Part shown: positions 44,739-53,594 of the stretch, piece after piece
Layout: the number at the start of each line of letters is the position of its first letter
Numbering within the stretch: position 1 is the first letter of the stretch
Program-made: the position numbers and the translations under genes
Assembly: GCF_047238305.1 (NCBI RefSeq)
Contig: NZ_JBDFMO010000001.1
Coordinates: 1,178,001-1,242,000, forward strand
DNA length: 64,000 bases
Source of the DNA: Ferdinandcohnia sp047238305
GTDB taxonomy: Bacteria; Bacillota; Bacilli; Bacillales; Bacillaceae_L
Reading direction: 5' to 3'
Notes under the pieces: generated by a model
Databases searched by the model: none
What the model was told of the DNA's origin: nothing
Seen by the model: the letters and a program-made list of their open reading frames with translations, nothing else

Positions 44739-46517
44739 TTGCTTAAGAGATGGGGACGTAGTTTTGTAAGCGCTTTGGTAATGATTGTTCTAATTACGGG
44801 TCTTTTTTCTCAAGTTGGACAAGTTTCAGCTGCTGAGGACAACAGGTCGTGGAAAGAATACACAGAAAAAGTGATGGCAAAGGACCAAGACAATGGAACG
44901 TTAGAACTTGAACTTCAAGGTACTAAAAAGCTAGCAAAGAACTATGATGTAACTTTAAGAGGGAAAAATCGAGTGTACCAAAAATCGCTTTCTGATGTAA
45001 GAGTTGGTGCGGAAAATGTAACGGTTCGAGTGAATCATAAAGATCAAATTACAAAAATTTTTATTGATGGACCTACTCCGATTGAGACGATGCGTGTCGG
45101 GATAATGACAACAGGCTTTGCATCGGTTGACCACGATACGATTGTATTAAGCTCGCAAGCAGGGCTCGAAATCGTTGATAAAGTTGCAGAAGAAACATTC
45201 GTAGTCCCAGCAAACGAGAAAATAACGTTCACACCTTCTGAAAATGATCTCACTGTAACAAGTGCTACAGGCGAGGTTTTATATTCTACAACAAACAGAC
45301 TTTATGCTTTTACCGAAGAGGGAAGCAAAATTAAGGTTGAAAATATTACACGAGCAAGTGGAGACCCGTCTTATCGTGGGTTCTTTGAAATTACGACATC
45401 AGAAACAGGAGACAAACTAAACCTAATCAATGAAGTTGACTTTGAGCAGTATCTATATCAAGTGGTTCCGAGTGAAATGCCTGCATACTTTGGTTTAAAT
45501 GCACTTAAAGCCCAGGCTGTAGCGGCTAGAACCTATGCGTTAGGTGATTATATAAGTGATCGTTTTGCGAAAGATGGATTCTTTGTTTTAGATAGTGTGA
45601 TGAGTCAGGTTTATAACAATACACCTGAAAACACTGCTACAACCCAAGCTGTGAATGAAACAGCGGGAGTTATTATGTTAGGTGAAGATGGTAGTTTAGT
45701 AGATGCACGATATTATTCCACGTCAGGTGGCTATGGTGCATCGAAACATCAGGTATGGGCTGAAGCTGACGGGACATTCCCAAGCAAGGTATTACCATAC
45801 TTAATTGCACAAAGCCATACATTTGATCCCAATGATCCTAGTAAAATGCTAGAAATTGACACACAAAACGAGGCGGAAATTCTCGAATTCTATAAAACCT
45901 TATCTTATACAGGTTACGACGGAAATTCTCCATGGTTTAGATGGAAGGTAAGCCTTTCTAAAGAAGAACTAGAGAATACAATCAATGCAAATCTAGCAAG
46001 TAGACAAGCAGCTGATCCTAAGTTTGTTTTAACGCAAAATGAAGCAGGAGAATTTGTCAGTCAGCCAATCCCGGCAGAAGGAATTGGGGAGTTCGTTGAT
46101 ATGTACGTAGCAAAACGAGGTGACGGCGGAAACATCATGGAGCTTGTCATCGAAGGTACAACAGGGACGTACAAAATCATAAAAGAATACAATATTCGTT
46201 TCACGATTAGACCATCAAATGCATTTACAAAAGGAGAAAACGTTGTCCTGCATCGTGCAACTGCTGGAAGTTCAGACTACACAGGCACACTAAATAACTA
46301 TACGATCCTCCCATCAGCCTTCTTCGGCTTTGAACTTGATGAAGAGAATGGCGTCACGTTCTACGGAGGCGGAAATGGTCATGGTGTCGGTATGAGTCAA
46401 TACGGTGCCTATTATCTTGGGACAACATTAGGCTATGAGTTTAATAGAATATTAACTTCCTATTATCCGAACATGACGTTAGAGAGTATATCTGTTTTGA
46501 GTACTGAAGGAAAATAA
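44739..46517 (+). CDS. Secreted SpoIID/LytB-domain protein, probable lytic transglycosylase
   Basis: A 592-residue exported protein. The signal peptide ends near VGQVSAA, an N-terminal region of unknown role follows (about 35-200), and then the SpoIID domain: YLYQVVPSEMPAYFGLNALK, AQAVAARTYAL, YYSTSGGYGA and the terminal GNGHGVGMSQYGA. Glu246 in PSEMP matches the catalytic Glu of B. subtilis SpoIID, a lytic transglycosylase that leaves 1,6-anhydroMurNAc ends. The chosen TTG lies 8 nt after the G-run; the GTG at 44724 has its Shine-Dalgarno too close. The next gene encodes AnmK, which uses exactly that anhydro sugar. Confidence 0.85.
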   Translation: MLKRWGRSFVSALVMIVLITGLFSQVGQVSAAEDNRSWKEYTEKVMAKDQDNGTLELELQGTKKLAKNYDVTLRGKNRVYQKSLSDVRVGAENVTVRVNHKDQITKIFIDGPTPIETMRVGIMTTGFASVDHDTIVLSSQAGLEIVDKVAEETFVVPANEKITFTPSENDLTVTSATGEVLYSTTNRLYAFTEEGSKIKVENITRASGDPSYRGFFEITTSETGDKLNLINEVDFEQYLYQVVPSEMPAYFGLNALKAQAVAARTYALGDYISDRFAKDGFFVLDSVMSQVYNNTPENTATTQAVNETAGVIMLGEDGSLVDARYYSTSGGYGASKHQVWAEADGTFPSKVLPYLIAQSHTFDPNDPSKMLEIDTQNEAEILEFYKTLSYTGYDGNSPWFRWKVSLSKEELENTINANLASRQAADPKFVLTQNEAGEFVSQPIPAEGIGEFVDMYVAKRGDGGNIMELVIEGTTGTYKIIKEYNIRFTIRPSNAFTKGENVVLHRATAGSSDYTGTLNNYTILPSAFFGFELDEENGVTFYGGGNGHGVGMSQYGAYYLGTTLGYEFNRILTSYYPNMTLESISVLSTEGK

Positions 46518-46528
46518 GAAGATGGCAT

Positions 46529-46565
46529 GAAAAACTGCTGTTCGAAAAAAGGGCAGCGGTTTTTG
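46529..46565 (+). terminator. Terminator after the SpoIID-type gene
   Basis: AAAACTGCTG (46531-46540) pairs with CAGCGGTTTT (46554-46563), followed by more T. It separates the SpoIID-type gene from the anmK unit. Confidence 0.75.
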
Positions 46566-46691
46566 TGCTACAAGAATATATAAAATACTAATTTATAAAC
46601 CGTATGAAGTATTTAAAATGATATTTCTCCTACTCATACATAATAATATAGTGATACGGTGCTGTAGCTGTAGCTTTAGTAAGTATGGATT

Positions 46692-46824
46692 ATATGAAAT
46701 ATTAATACAAATAATTAGGTGTAGATTTGAATATTAATTTTAACACCAAGAAATATTCGTTATAATAAATTTACATTTTATCCCTAAAAAGTAAAAAAGA
46801 AACACATTATTGAAAGCGCTTTGC
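46692..46824 (+). promoter_or_regulatory. Promoter, operator-like half-sites and cre-like site of the anmK operon
   Basis: TATAAT (46761-46766) with TTTTAA (46738-46743) 17 bp upstream as -35. A GAAATATT-containing half-site (46692-46703) lies 42 bp before an A/T-rich segment overlapping the -35, the same spacing as at two other promoters in the locus, though the match is weaker. A cre-like sequence with the palindrome AAAGCGCTTT stands at 46811-46824 but misses the last two consensus positions. This is the content of the 396 bp between the SpoIID-type gene and anmK. Confidence 0.55.
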
Positions 46825-46913
46825 AGATAGTTAGGCTTTTTAAATGATAAATAGATTTTGAGATATAGGTTTTTCTATAAAAATTTGTGCAGGAAGACAA
46901 GGGAGAGGTTGAA

Positions 46914-48077
46914 GTGAATCAAAAGATAGTTGTGGGATTAATGTCAGGAACATCACTTGATGGCATAGATGCAGCTTTAGTCAGCATTTCCGAAAGTGAC
47001 AATCAAAAAATCCAAATAAAACTCATTCATTTTTCAACACTACCCTATTCGGAATCAATGAGAGAGCGAATATTAGAGCTGTGTAACCCAAATAGAGCCA
47101 GGCTCGAGGATATTTCGTTATCCAATATGCTCCTGGGTGAACTGTTTGCAAAAGCAACGAAAAAAGTTGTTACTGAAGCGGGTCTCGAGTTGAAGGACGT
47201 GGATTTAATTAGCTCACACGGCCAGACAATTTTTCACCAGCCTGAAGGTAAATCCGTAGAAGGCTATAATCTTACATCAACCTTACAAATTGGAGATATC
47301 GCAGTAATTGCAGAGCGTACTGGTGTCATGACGGTAGGAGACTTCCGCACGCGTGATATGGCAGTTGGTGGTCAAGGCGCACCATTAGTTCCATATGCCG
47401 ATAATCTTCTTTTTAGGACAAAATCAAATGGTAGAATCCTAGCCAATATTGGTGGAATTGCCAACATAACCGTTTTACCACCTTCAGACAGTGATGAACA
47501 AGTACTCGCGTTTGACACAGGTCCAGGGAATATGCTCATTGATGCATTTACGACTTGGGCGACGGATGGTAAGCAAACTTATGATAAAAATGGGGAGCTG
47601 GCAGCAAAGGGAAAAGTGGATGAGCAGTGGCTTGAAGAACTTTTAGCTCATGATTATTACAATTTGCCAGCACCCAAAAGTACGGGTCGTGAACTGTTCG
47701 GACTTCAATATGCTAAGGAACTTTGGAATACAAAAGCCGACCTGGCACCAAAGGATAAGATTGCGACCATAACGGAGTTAACGGCTCGTACAATCGCAGA
47801 TGAGTGTAAGAGATATGTAGATTCCTATAATATTCGTGAGATTTTTATAAGCGGTGGTGGCTGGTACAATCAAACACTACGAAGAAGATTGCAAGAACAT
47901 CTGCCTTCATCAATCAGAATAGGTAGTACAGATGAATTGGGGCTACCAGCTGATGCAAAGGAAGCCATTGTATTTGCATTACTGGGCTACCAAAGCATCA
48001 ACAAACGACCGAATAATCTACCATCGGCAACAGGAGCAAGCACTTCCGTAATCATGGGGAAAATTGCTCTAGCATAA
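46914..48077 (+). CDS. anmK: 1,6-anhydro-N-acetylmuramic acid kinase
   Basis: AnmK hydrolyses the anhydro ring and phosphorylates the sugar, giving MurNAc-6-phosphate, which MurQ then cleaves. The 387-residue product has GLMSGTSLDGIDAALV, ISSHGQTIFHQPEG, VGDFRTRDMAVGGQGAPLVPYAD, LANIGGIANITVL, FDTGPGNMLIDAF and FISGGGWYNQTLRRRL, all family blocks. The GTG at 46914 sits 6 nt after GGGAGAGG and gives the normal N-terminus; the ATG at 46887 precedes that site. It leads an operon-like run with an ABC importer. Confidence 0.93.
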   Translation: MNQKIVVGLMSGTSLDGIDAALVSISESDNQKIQIKLIHFSTLPYSESMRERILELCNPNRARLEDISLSNMLLGELFAKATKKVVTEAGLELKDVDLISSHGQTIFHQPEGKSVEGYNLTSTLQIGDIAVIAERTGVMTVGDFRTRDMAVGGQGAPLVPYADNLLFRTKSNGRILANIGGIANITVLPPSDSDEQVLAFDTGPGNMLIDAFTTWATDGKQTYDKNGELAAKGKVDEQWLEELLAHDYYNLPAPKSTGRELFGLQYAKELWNTKADLAPKDKIATITELTARTIADECKRYVDSYNIREIFISGGGWYNQTLRRRLQEHLPSSIRIGSTDELGLPADAKEAIVFALLGYQSINKRPNNLPSATGASTSVIMGKIALA

Positions 48078-48181
48078 AAACAAAATATTGAAGGGAGGCG
48101 AGGGCAAGAGCTATTAAATAAAGTTTGTGTTGGCACTGCATTGAAAACAATGAAGAAAGATACGTAAGGGGGAAAAATAAA

Positions 48182-49519
48182 ATGAAAAAATGGCTTAGTC
48201 TTTTTCTTATAAGTATTTTAGTAATTGGATTGTTAGCGGCATGTAGCAAGAAAGAGAACACAACAAAAGGCGACGACGGAGACAGTGAGAAGGCTTGGAC
48301 AGGAACGATCACAGTATGGGATGGACCGCGTTGGCCAGATGACAAAGATAATAAATTCCACTGGATGGAAAGCAAAATTAAAGAATTCGAAGCAGCTCAT
48401 GAGGGTGTAAAGGTTGATTTAGTTCAGGTTCCATGGGCAGAACTTCCTGATAAATTAGGTGTTTCGATTGCAGGGCAATCTTGGCCAGATGTTGCACCAG
48501 TTGATATTAGCGGAAGTGCGGTAAGTATTGATCATATTGAACAAGGTGTAATTGAGTCGGTTGATGATCTATTTACAGAAGATGAGCTAAAGGATTTCTA
48601 TGAGAATGCACTTGATGCTTATACATTTGACGGAAAATTATATGGTGTTCCTAACTCTTTAACCGTACATGCAATGCTTTTGAACTTAGATTTATTTGAA
48701 GAGCGTGGAGTTGAACCTCCTGCAAACGGTGAGTGGACATGCGATGAATTCTTTGCAGCAGCAGAGAAGTTAACATTTGACCGAGATAACGATGGTAAAA
48801 CAGATGTATACGGATTCTCTACTTATATTCTTCCTGGATATTATGAGGCTTGGCCATTCTTCTATATCAATGGTGGAAGCCCGTTGAATGAAGATATGAC
48901 AAAATTCACTTTTACAGAGCCGGAAGCAGTAGAAGCGATTCAGCAGCTTGCCGATTTAAAATTAAAGTATAATGTAGCTCCTGAAACATTAGGTGGTCAA
49001 GATGTTGGTGGTACGTTCCAAGCGTGGGCAAATGAAGAGCAGCGTACTGTTGCGATGCAACCATGGGCTACATGGGCAATCAGCTCAGCACAAACAAAAT
49101 ATCCAACAAACTTTGCGGTTGCAAACTACCCAACAGGTAAATCAGGTGAGCCTGTAACAATCGGTGGTGTAGGAGGTTGGACAATGTTCCACCAAGAGGA
49201 TGCAGGCAAGAAGGAAATGGTTGGCGAATTTATTAAGTTCATCTCAACAACAGATGAGCAATTTACAATGGCAACTGAGTATGGAATTTTCCCTGCACGT
49301 AAGAGTGCTGCAGATATGGATCCATATAAGGACAATCCAGAAATGAAGCGCGCACAAGAAATGTCTTCACAAGTCGTGATGCTACCACGTCATCCTGAGT
49401 GGAAGAAAATTGACGAAGCGATTCAAACAGAGCTTCAGTTAGTATTCAATGGTGAAAAGACAGCTGAAGAAGCGATGAAAGCGGCTGAGAAGAAAGTCAA
49501 TGAATTATTAGGTGAGTAG
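48182..49519 (+). CDS. ABC sugar-binding lipoprotein (first importer)
   Basis: Extracellular solute-binding lipoprotein of the carbohydrate (CUT1) type, 445 residues, with a signal ending GLLAAC and then the binding fold (GTITVWDGPRWPDDKDNKFHWMESKIKEFEAAHEGVKV, LYGVPNSLTVHAMLLN, GGVGGWTMFHQEDAGKKEMV). The ATG at 48182 follows AAGGGGG. It is flanked by anmK and two permease genes and probably captures a GlcNAc/MurNAc-containing saccharide released from the wall; the ligand is inferred from neighbours only. Confidence 0.88.
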   Translation: MKKWLSLFLISILVIGLLAACSKKENTTKGDDGDSEKAWTGTITVWDGPRWPDDKDNKFHWMESKIKEFEAAHEGVKVDLVQVPWAELPDKLGVSIAGQSWPDVAPVDISGSAVSIDHIEQGVIESVDDLFTEDELKDFYENALDAYTFDGKLYGVPNSLTVHAMLLNLDLFEERGVEPPANGEWTCDEFFAAAEKLTFDRDNDGKTDVYGFSTYILPGYYEAWPFFYINGGSPLNEDMTKFTFTEPEAVEAIQQLADLKLKYNVAPETLGGQDVGGTFQAWANEEQRTVAMQPWATWAISSAQTKYPTNFAVANYPTGKSGEPVTIGGVGGWTMFHQEDAGKKEMVGEFIKFISTTDEQFTMATEYGIFPARKSAADMDPYKDNPEMKRAQEMSSQVVMLPRHPEWKKIDEAIQTELQLVFNGEKTAEEAMKAAEKKVNELLGE

Positions 49520-49585
49520 TAATTGGCAAGGTGGGCAGTCCATGTTGGGCTGCCTACTGCCAAATGAAAGATTGGGGGAATCGCG

Positions 49586-50506
49586 GTGAAACCCGTTCAT
49601 CAAACTGCCAATGCGGTAGTACTGACAAAAAAGTCGAAGATATGGAAAGAAATGAAAAAGAACTATTCCGCATATTTATTTTTACTTCCAAAACTTATCC
49701 TGTTTATTGCATTTATTGCGATCCCGGTGGTGTGGGCGTTTATCATCTCCTTCCAGGAATACAAAATTTTTGGGAGTGAATGGGCAGGTCTCGACAACTA
49801 TATTAAGGTGTTTAAAAGTGAAGCCTTTTACGACGCGCTAGGTAATACATTCCTTTTTACAGTTGTAACGGTACCTTTTAACGTAATAAGTGCACTTATC
49901 ATTGCTTCTCTCATCCATCCTCTTGGAAAATTATCTCAAAGCTTCTTCCGGGGAGCCTTTTATTTACCAACCGTTACATCGATGGTTATTGTAGCGATGG
50001 TTTGGCGCTGGATGTATAACTATGATTTTGGATTATTCAACTATGTGTTAGGGTGGTTTGGCATGGAGCCACTTAACTGGTTGGGTCAATCCTCATCCGC
50101 ACTTTGGGCTCTAATCATCATGCAATGTTTAATTCCATTCGGAGTCGGGATTATTCTTTACCTTGCTTCAATGGGTTCCATTTCAAATACATTATATGAG
50201 GCTGCTACCATAGATGGGGCAAATAGCTTTCAAAAATGGATTCACATTACATTGCCATTATTAAAACCTTCTACACTATATTTGGCTTTACTAAGTACCA
50301 TAGGCTCGTTTCAGGTGTTTACACAAATCATTATGATGACGGGTGGAGGACCAGGAACAGCTACAGAAACCCTTGTTCACTTAATCTATAAAACTGGTTT
50401 TAGAGACTTTGAATTTGGTTTTGCAGCCGCACAATCTGTTATTTTATTCTTTATCATTCTACTATTTTCTGTGATTCAATTCCGTTTACTTCGGTACGAT
50501 GACTAG
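49586..50506 (+). CDS. ABC sugar permease, MalF-type (first importer)
   Basis: A 306-residue membrane protein with about six transmembrane helices and the EAA loop EAATIDGANSFQKWIHITLPLLKP, which contacts the ATPase. The GTG start lies after GGGGGA. It pairs with the MalG-type permease 11 bp downstream. The hydrophilic N-terminus (about 30 residues) is typical of CUT1 permeases. Confidence 0.9.
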   Translation: MKPVHQTANAVVLTKKSKIWKEMKKNYSAYLFLLPKLILFIAFIAIPVVWAFIISFQEYKIFGSEWAGLDNYIKVFKSEAFYDALGNTFLFTVVTVPFNVISALIIASLIHPLGKLSQSFFRGAFYLPTVTSMVIVAMVWRWMYNYDFGLFNYVLGWFGMEPLNWLGQSSSALWALIIMQCLIPFGVGIILYLASMGSISNTLYEAATIDGANSFQKWIHITLPLLKPSTLYLALLSTIGSFQVFTQIIMMTGGGPGTATETLVHLIYKTGFRDFEFGFAAAQSVILFFIILLFSVIQFRLLRYDD

Positions 50507-50517
50507 GAGGGAAAACT

Positions 50518-51486
50518 ATGACAACAGGTATTCAAAAAGTAAACAAGCTTATCATTTATGTGCTCTTGTCCATTTTCGCGATTGTTTCCCTTTTACCATT
50601 GTATTGGGTTTTCAGTACATCCCTGCAGCTAAGCAGCTACCAGGACGAAGAGCTTGGGCGTCAAGTTTCCTATGTTGACTCAAACCCACCGAAAATGTAC
50701 CCGATGGGGATCACAGAGTACTTGGAGCATTGGGGAAAAGCCAGAGATGCAGAAAAAGCAGGTGACTCTGAAACAGCAACCTATCACCGTGAAGTTATGG
50801 ATAACATCATTGAAGATACATTTTCAGGATTTACGACATTGTTTAATAAAAATAATGTAGGCATCTGGTTTTTTAATAGTTTTTATATTGCAGTCGTCGT
50901 GACGATTGGAATACTCCTCTTTGACTCGATGGCGGGGTATGTACTCGCCAAAAAACGGTTCCCGGGTCGGAATCTCATCTTCTGGTCAATTATTGCGACA
51001 ATGATGATACCAGGACAGGTTACCTTAGTACCGTTGTTCATCATGGTTCGTAATTTTGGGATGATGGATACACATTGGGCGCTTATATTCCCAGACCTTG
51101 CTATGGTTTTCGGGGTATTTTTAATGAGACAATTTATGCACTCAATTCCGGATGAGCTCATTGATGCGGCAAAAATTGACGGTGCAAGCGAATGGAAGAC
51201 GTATTGGAAAATCATTCTTCCACTTGCGAAACCAGGTCTTGCAGCTCTAGGGATCTTTACGTTTATGAATGTCTGGAACTCCTTCTTGTGGCCGATTATC
51301 GTATTAAATGATGCAAATTTATATACATTGCCAGTCGGATTAAAGACATTACAGGACGCAAACTTAGCAAGCTTCAAGCTTCTGATGAGTGGAGCAGCAA
51401 TCGCATCCGTCCCAATGATTATTGTATTTATGTTGTTCCAACGTCATTTTGTAAAGGGATTAACACTCGGTGGAGTGAAGGAATAA
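50518..51486 (+). CDS. ABC sugar permease, MalG-type (first importer), with extended external loop
   Basis: A 322-residue permease with the EAA loop DAAKIDGASEWKTYWKIILPLAKP. Between the first helix and the next segment it carries an unusually long charged stretch (about residues 35-115, including YLEHWGKARDAEKAGDSET), roughly 40 residues more than the MalG-type partner of the second importer. GGAGGG precedes the ATG. No ATPase gene follows, so the importer probably uses the MsmX-like ATPase at 60532-61635 or another shared one. Confidence 0.9.
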   Translation: MTTGIQKVNKLIIYVLLSIFAIVSLLPLYWVFSTSLQLSSYQDEELGRQVSYVDSNPPKMYPMGITEYLEHWGKARDAEKAGDSETATYHREVMDNIIEDTFSGFTTLFNKNNVGIWFFNSFYIAVVVTIGILLFDSMAGYVLAKKRFPGRNLIFWSIIATMMIPGQVTLVPLFIMVRNFGMMDTHWALIFPDLAMVFGVFLMRQFMHSIPDELIDAAKIDGASEWKTYWKIILPLAKPGLAALGIFTFMNVWNSFLWPIIVLNDANLYTLPVGLKTLQDANLASFKLLMSGAAIASVPMIIVFMLFQRHFVKGLTLGGVKE

Positions 51487-51501
51487 AAAGAAAAAATAAC
51501 G

Positions 51502-51540
51502 AAGCCCCTATTCTCTTTAAGAACTGGGGCATTTTTATTA
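51502..51540 (+). terminator. Terminator after the first ABC importer
   Basis: GCCCC (51504-51508) pairs with GGGGC (51526-51530), with an inner TTCT/AGAA stem and TTTTTATT after it. Confidence 0.8.
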
Positions 51541-51541
51541 T

Positions 51542-51616
51542 TTTTGAAATATATATACAAAGATTTATCAAAATAAATAAAATTATATTTCAAAACAATT
51601 TCATTTATGATATCTT
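51542..51616 (+). promoter_or_regulatory. Paired half-sites and promoter of the GH20-nagZ-murQ operon
   Basis: TTTTGAAATATA (51542-51553) and its exact reverse complement TATATTTCAAAA (51584-51595) lie 42 bp apart. The second overlaps a possible -35 (TTTCAA, 51588-51593) followed after 17 bp by TATCTT (51611-51616). The same layout recurs at 56203-56277. Confidence 0.6.
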
Positions 51617-51651
51617 TATTAGTAGTAACAGTTGGTTGGGAAACCTTAGTT

Positions 51652-51665
51652 TGTAAACGTTACCA
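51652..51665. promoter_or_regulatory. CcpA cre site upstream of GH20
   Basis: TGTAAACGTTACCA fits the cre consensus TGWAARCGYTWNCW at every position. It lies 36 bp downstream of the proposed -10, a position for carbon-catabolite repression by roadblock. Confidence 0.8.
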
Positions 51666-51693
51666 ACAACTGAACAAGGAGGATATTTTCAAA

Positions 51694-53571
51694 ATGAAAA
51701 TTAGATTAACGGGTGAAATCGAAAATATCAAAGACGGCATACATATCCTTACCCCTGAATTATCATTTCATGAGGGGAATGAAGGCTACCAAGTTCACGT
51801 CGTTCAGAGAAAAGGACCAATCTTTGTTAAAAATGAATCCAAAAGAGCAGAAATTCATTTTGAGGAAAAGATTCATTTCTATAGAGGATTAGGGATTTGG
51901 CTTGAACATTTCAAAAAAGGCGGAGAATTTGAAATAACAGAAGAACCACAGTTTGAAATGACAGGGGCGATGTTAGACGCTTCTAGAAATGGTGTTTTGA
52001 CAGTTAGTGAGATAAAGAGTCTGTTGCGGAAAATGGCAGTAATGGGATTGAATGCTCTAATGGTCTATACAGAAGATACATATGAAGTGAAGGAATTACC
52101 GTATTTCGGCTACATGAGGGGGCGTTATACGGAAGAAGAGCTTAGAACATGTGATGAGTATGCTCAAGCTCTAGGTATTGAAATGATCCCGTGTATCCAA
52201 ACACTTGCACATTTAACGGAAGCCCTTAAATGGAATTACGCATCAAATATAAGAGATACAGCAGACATTTTATTAGTAGGCGAACCTGAAACCTATCAAT
52301 TCTTGGAAAATATCATTACTGCTGCCACAAAGCCGTTTAAATCAAAAAGAATCCATATCGGAATGGATGAAGCACATCAGTTAGGACTAGGCCGATATTT
52401 AGATAAAAATGGGTATGAAGAACGCTTTGCGATTATGAACAAACATCTTGAAAAGGTAGTGAAAATCACTGAGGGGCTCGGATTACAGTCAATGATTTGG
52501 AGTGATATGTACTTCCGATTAGGTTCAAAATATGGTGGTTATTATGATTTAGATGCGAAAATCCCTCAGGATGTCATTGCATCTATTCCAAATACTCAGC
52601 TTGTATATTGGGATTACTATCATTCAGACGAGGAATTTTATCGGACCTTTATTCAAAAGCATAAGGAACTTGGCTCTGATCCCATTTTTGCAGGTGGTGT
52701 TTGGACGTGGAATGGGATATCGCCCAATTATGGAAAGGCGATTGCTACAACAGAAGCTGCTTTAAATGCATGTAAAAAAGAAGGAGTAAGAGAAGTATTT
52801 GCAACGATGTGGGGAGACAATGGTGCTGAAACTCCACTAGCAACTTCCTTACCAATCCTGCAGCTTTTTGCAGAGCATTCCTATCATAAAACCGTAACGG
52901 AACAAGAAGTTGCGGAACGATTTCACTTTTGCACAGGTGGAACTTACAGCGATTTTATGGTTTTAAATCTCCTTGATGAAACACCTGGTGTGTCGGAGAA
53001 CAATCTACATGAATCAAACCCATCAAAGTTTTTACTTTGGCAGGATGTGTTAATTGGTCTATATGATCAGAATATTCAAGGCCTACCAATGAATCAGCAT
53101 TACGAACGGCTGATTCCAAGATTAGAAGAGGCAAGTCAAAATAATCCTGAATGGAAAGATATGTTTGGATTTTATGAGCAACTGGCACGAGTCCTAAGTG
53201 TGAAGGCAGAGATTGGAATCCACCTTAAAGAAGCATATGATGCGGTGGATAAAAAGAATATAGAATCGATCAAAACTCAATTAGGTAGATTAATAGAAAG
53301 CACACAAGAGCTACGCCTGAAACACAGAAATCTCTGGTTTTCGATGAATAAACCGTTTGGGTGGGAAGTCATTGAAATTCGATATGGTGGATTGCTTGCC
53401 CGTCTAGAAACAGCAAAGTTCAGAATCGATGAATGGCTGAAGGGTAACATCAGCCGAATTGAAGAACTGGAGGAAGAACGTCTTTATTTTGAAGGACCAT
53501 ATAAAATGCCAGAAGGCGCGATTGGTCGGAATATTTACCGCAGGATTGTGACAGCAGGTAATCTAACCTAA
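51694..53571 (+). CDS. Cytoplasmic GH20 beta-N-acetylhexosaminidase
   Basis: A 625-residue glycosidase with the GH20 catalytic Asp-Glu pair at 225-226 (HIGMDEAHQLG). Substrate-site blocks are MLDASRNGVLTVSEIKSLLRKMAVMGLN, QTLAHLTEALKW, WSDMYFR and FAGGVWTWNG. It should remove terminal GlcNAc or GalNAc. There is no signal peptide, so it acts on imported oligosaccharides. The ATG at 51694 follows AAGGAGG; an in-frame ATG at 51607 would lie across the cre site. It is the first gene of a unit with nagZ and murQ. Confidence 0.88.
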   Translation: MKIRLTGEIENIKDGIHILTPELSFHEGNEGYQVHVVQRKGPIFVKNESKRAEIHFEEKIHFYRGLGIWLEHFKKGGEFEITEEPQFEMTGAMLDASRNGVLTVSEIKSLLRKMAVMGLNALMVYTEDTYEVKELPYFGYMRGRYTEEELRTCDEYAQALGIEMIPCIQTLAHLTEALKWNYASNIRDTADILLVGEPETYQFLENIITAATKPFKSKRIHIGMDEAHQLGLGRYLDKNGYEERFAIMNKHLEKVVKITEGLGLQSMIWSDMYFRLGSKYGGYYDLDAKIPQDVIASIPNTQLVYWDYYHSDEEFYRTFIQKHKELGSDPIFAGGVWTWNGISPNYGKAIATTEAALNACKKEGVREVFATMWGDNGAETPLATSLPILQLFAEHSYHKTVTEQEVAERFHFCTGGTYSDFMVLNLLDETPGVSENNLHESNPSKFLLWQDVLIGLYDQNIQGLPMNQHYERLIPRLEEASQNNPEWKDMFGFYEQLARVLSVKAEIGIHLKEAYDAVDKKNIESIKTQLGRLIESTQELRLKHRNLWFSMNKPFGWEVIEIRYGGLLARLETAKFRIDEWLKGNISRIEELEEERLYFEGPYKMPEGAIGRNIYRRIVTAGNLT

Positions 53572-53594
53572 TAAAAAAAGAGGAAGGTGTAAGC

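Noticed and set aside
46811..46824. Full cre site ahead of anmK
   Set aside because: Last two positions (GC for CW) fail the consensus; kept only as cre-like.
50883..51377. 164-codon open frame antisense to the permease gene
   Set aside because: Full overlap with a well-supported permease gene and composition typical of a reverse-strand shadow.
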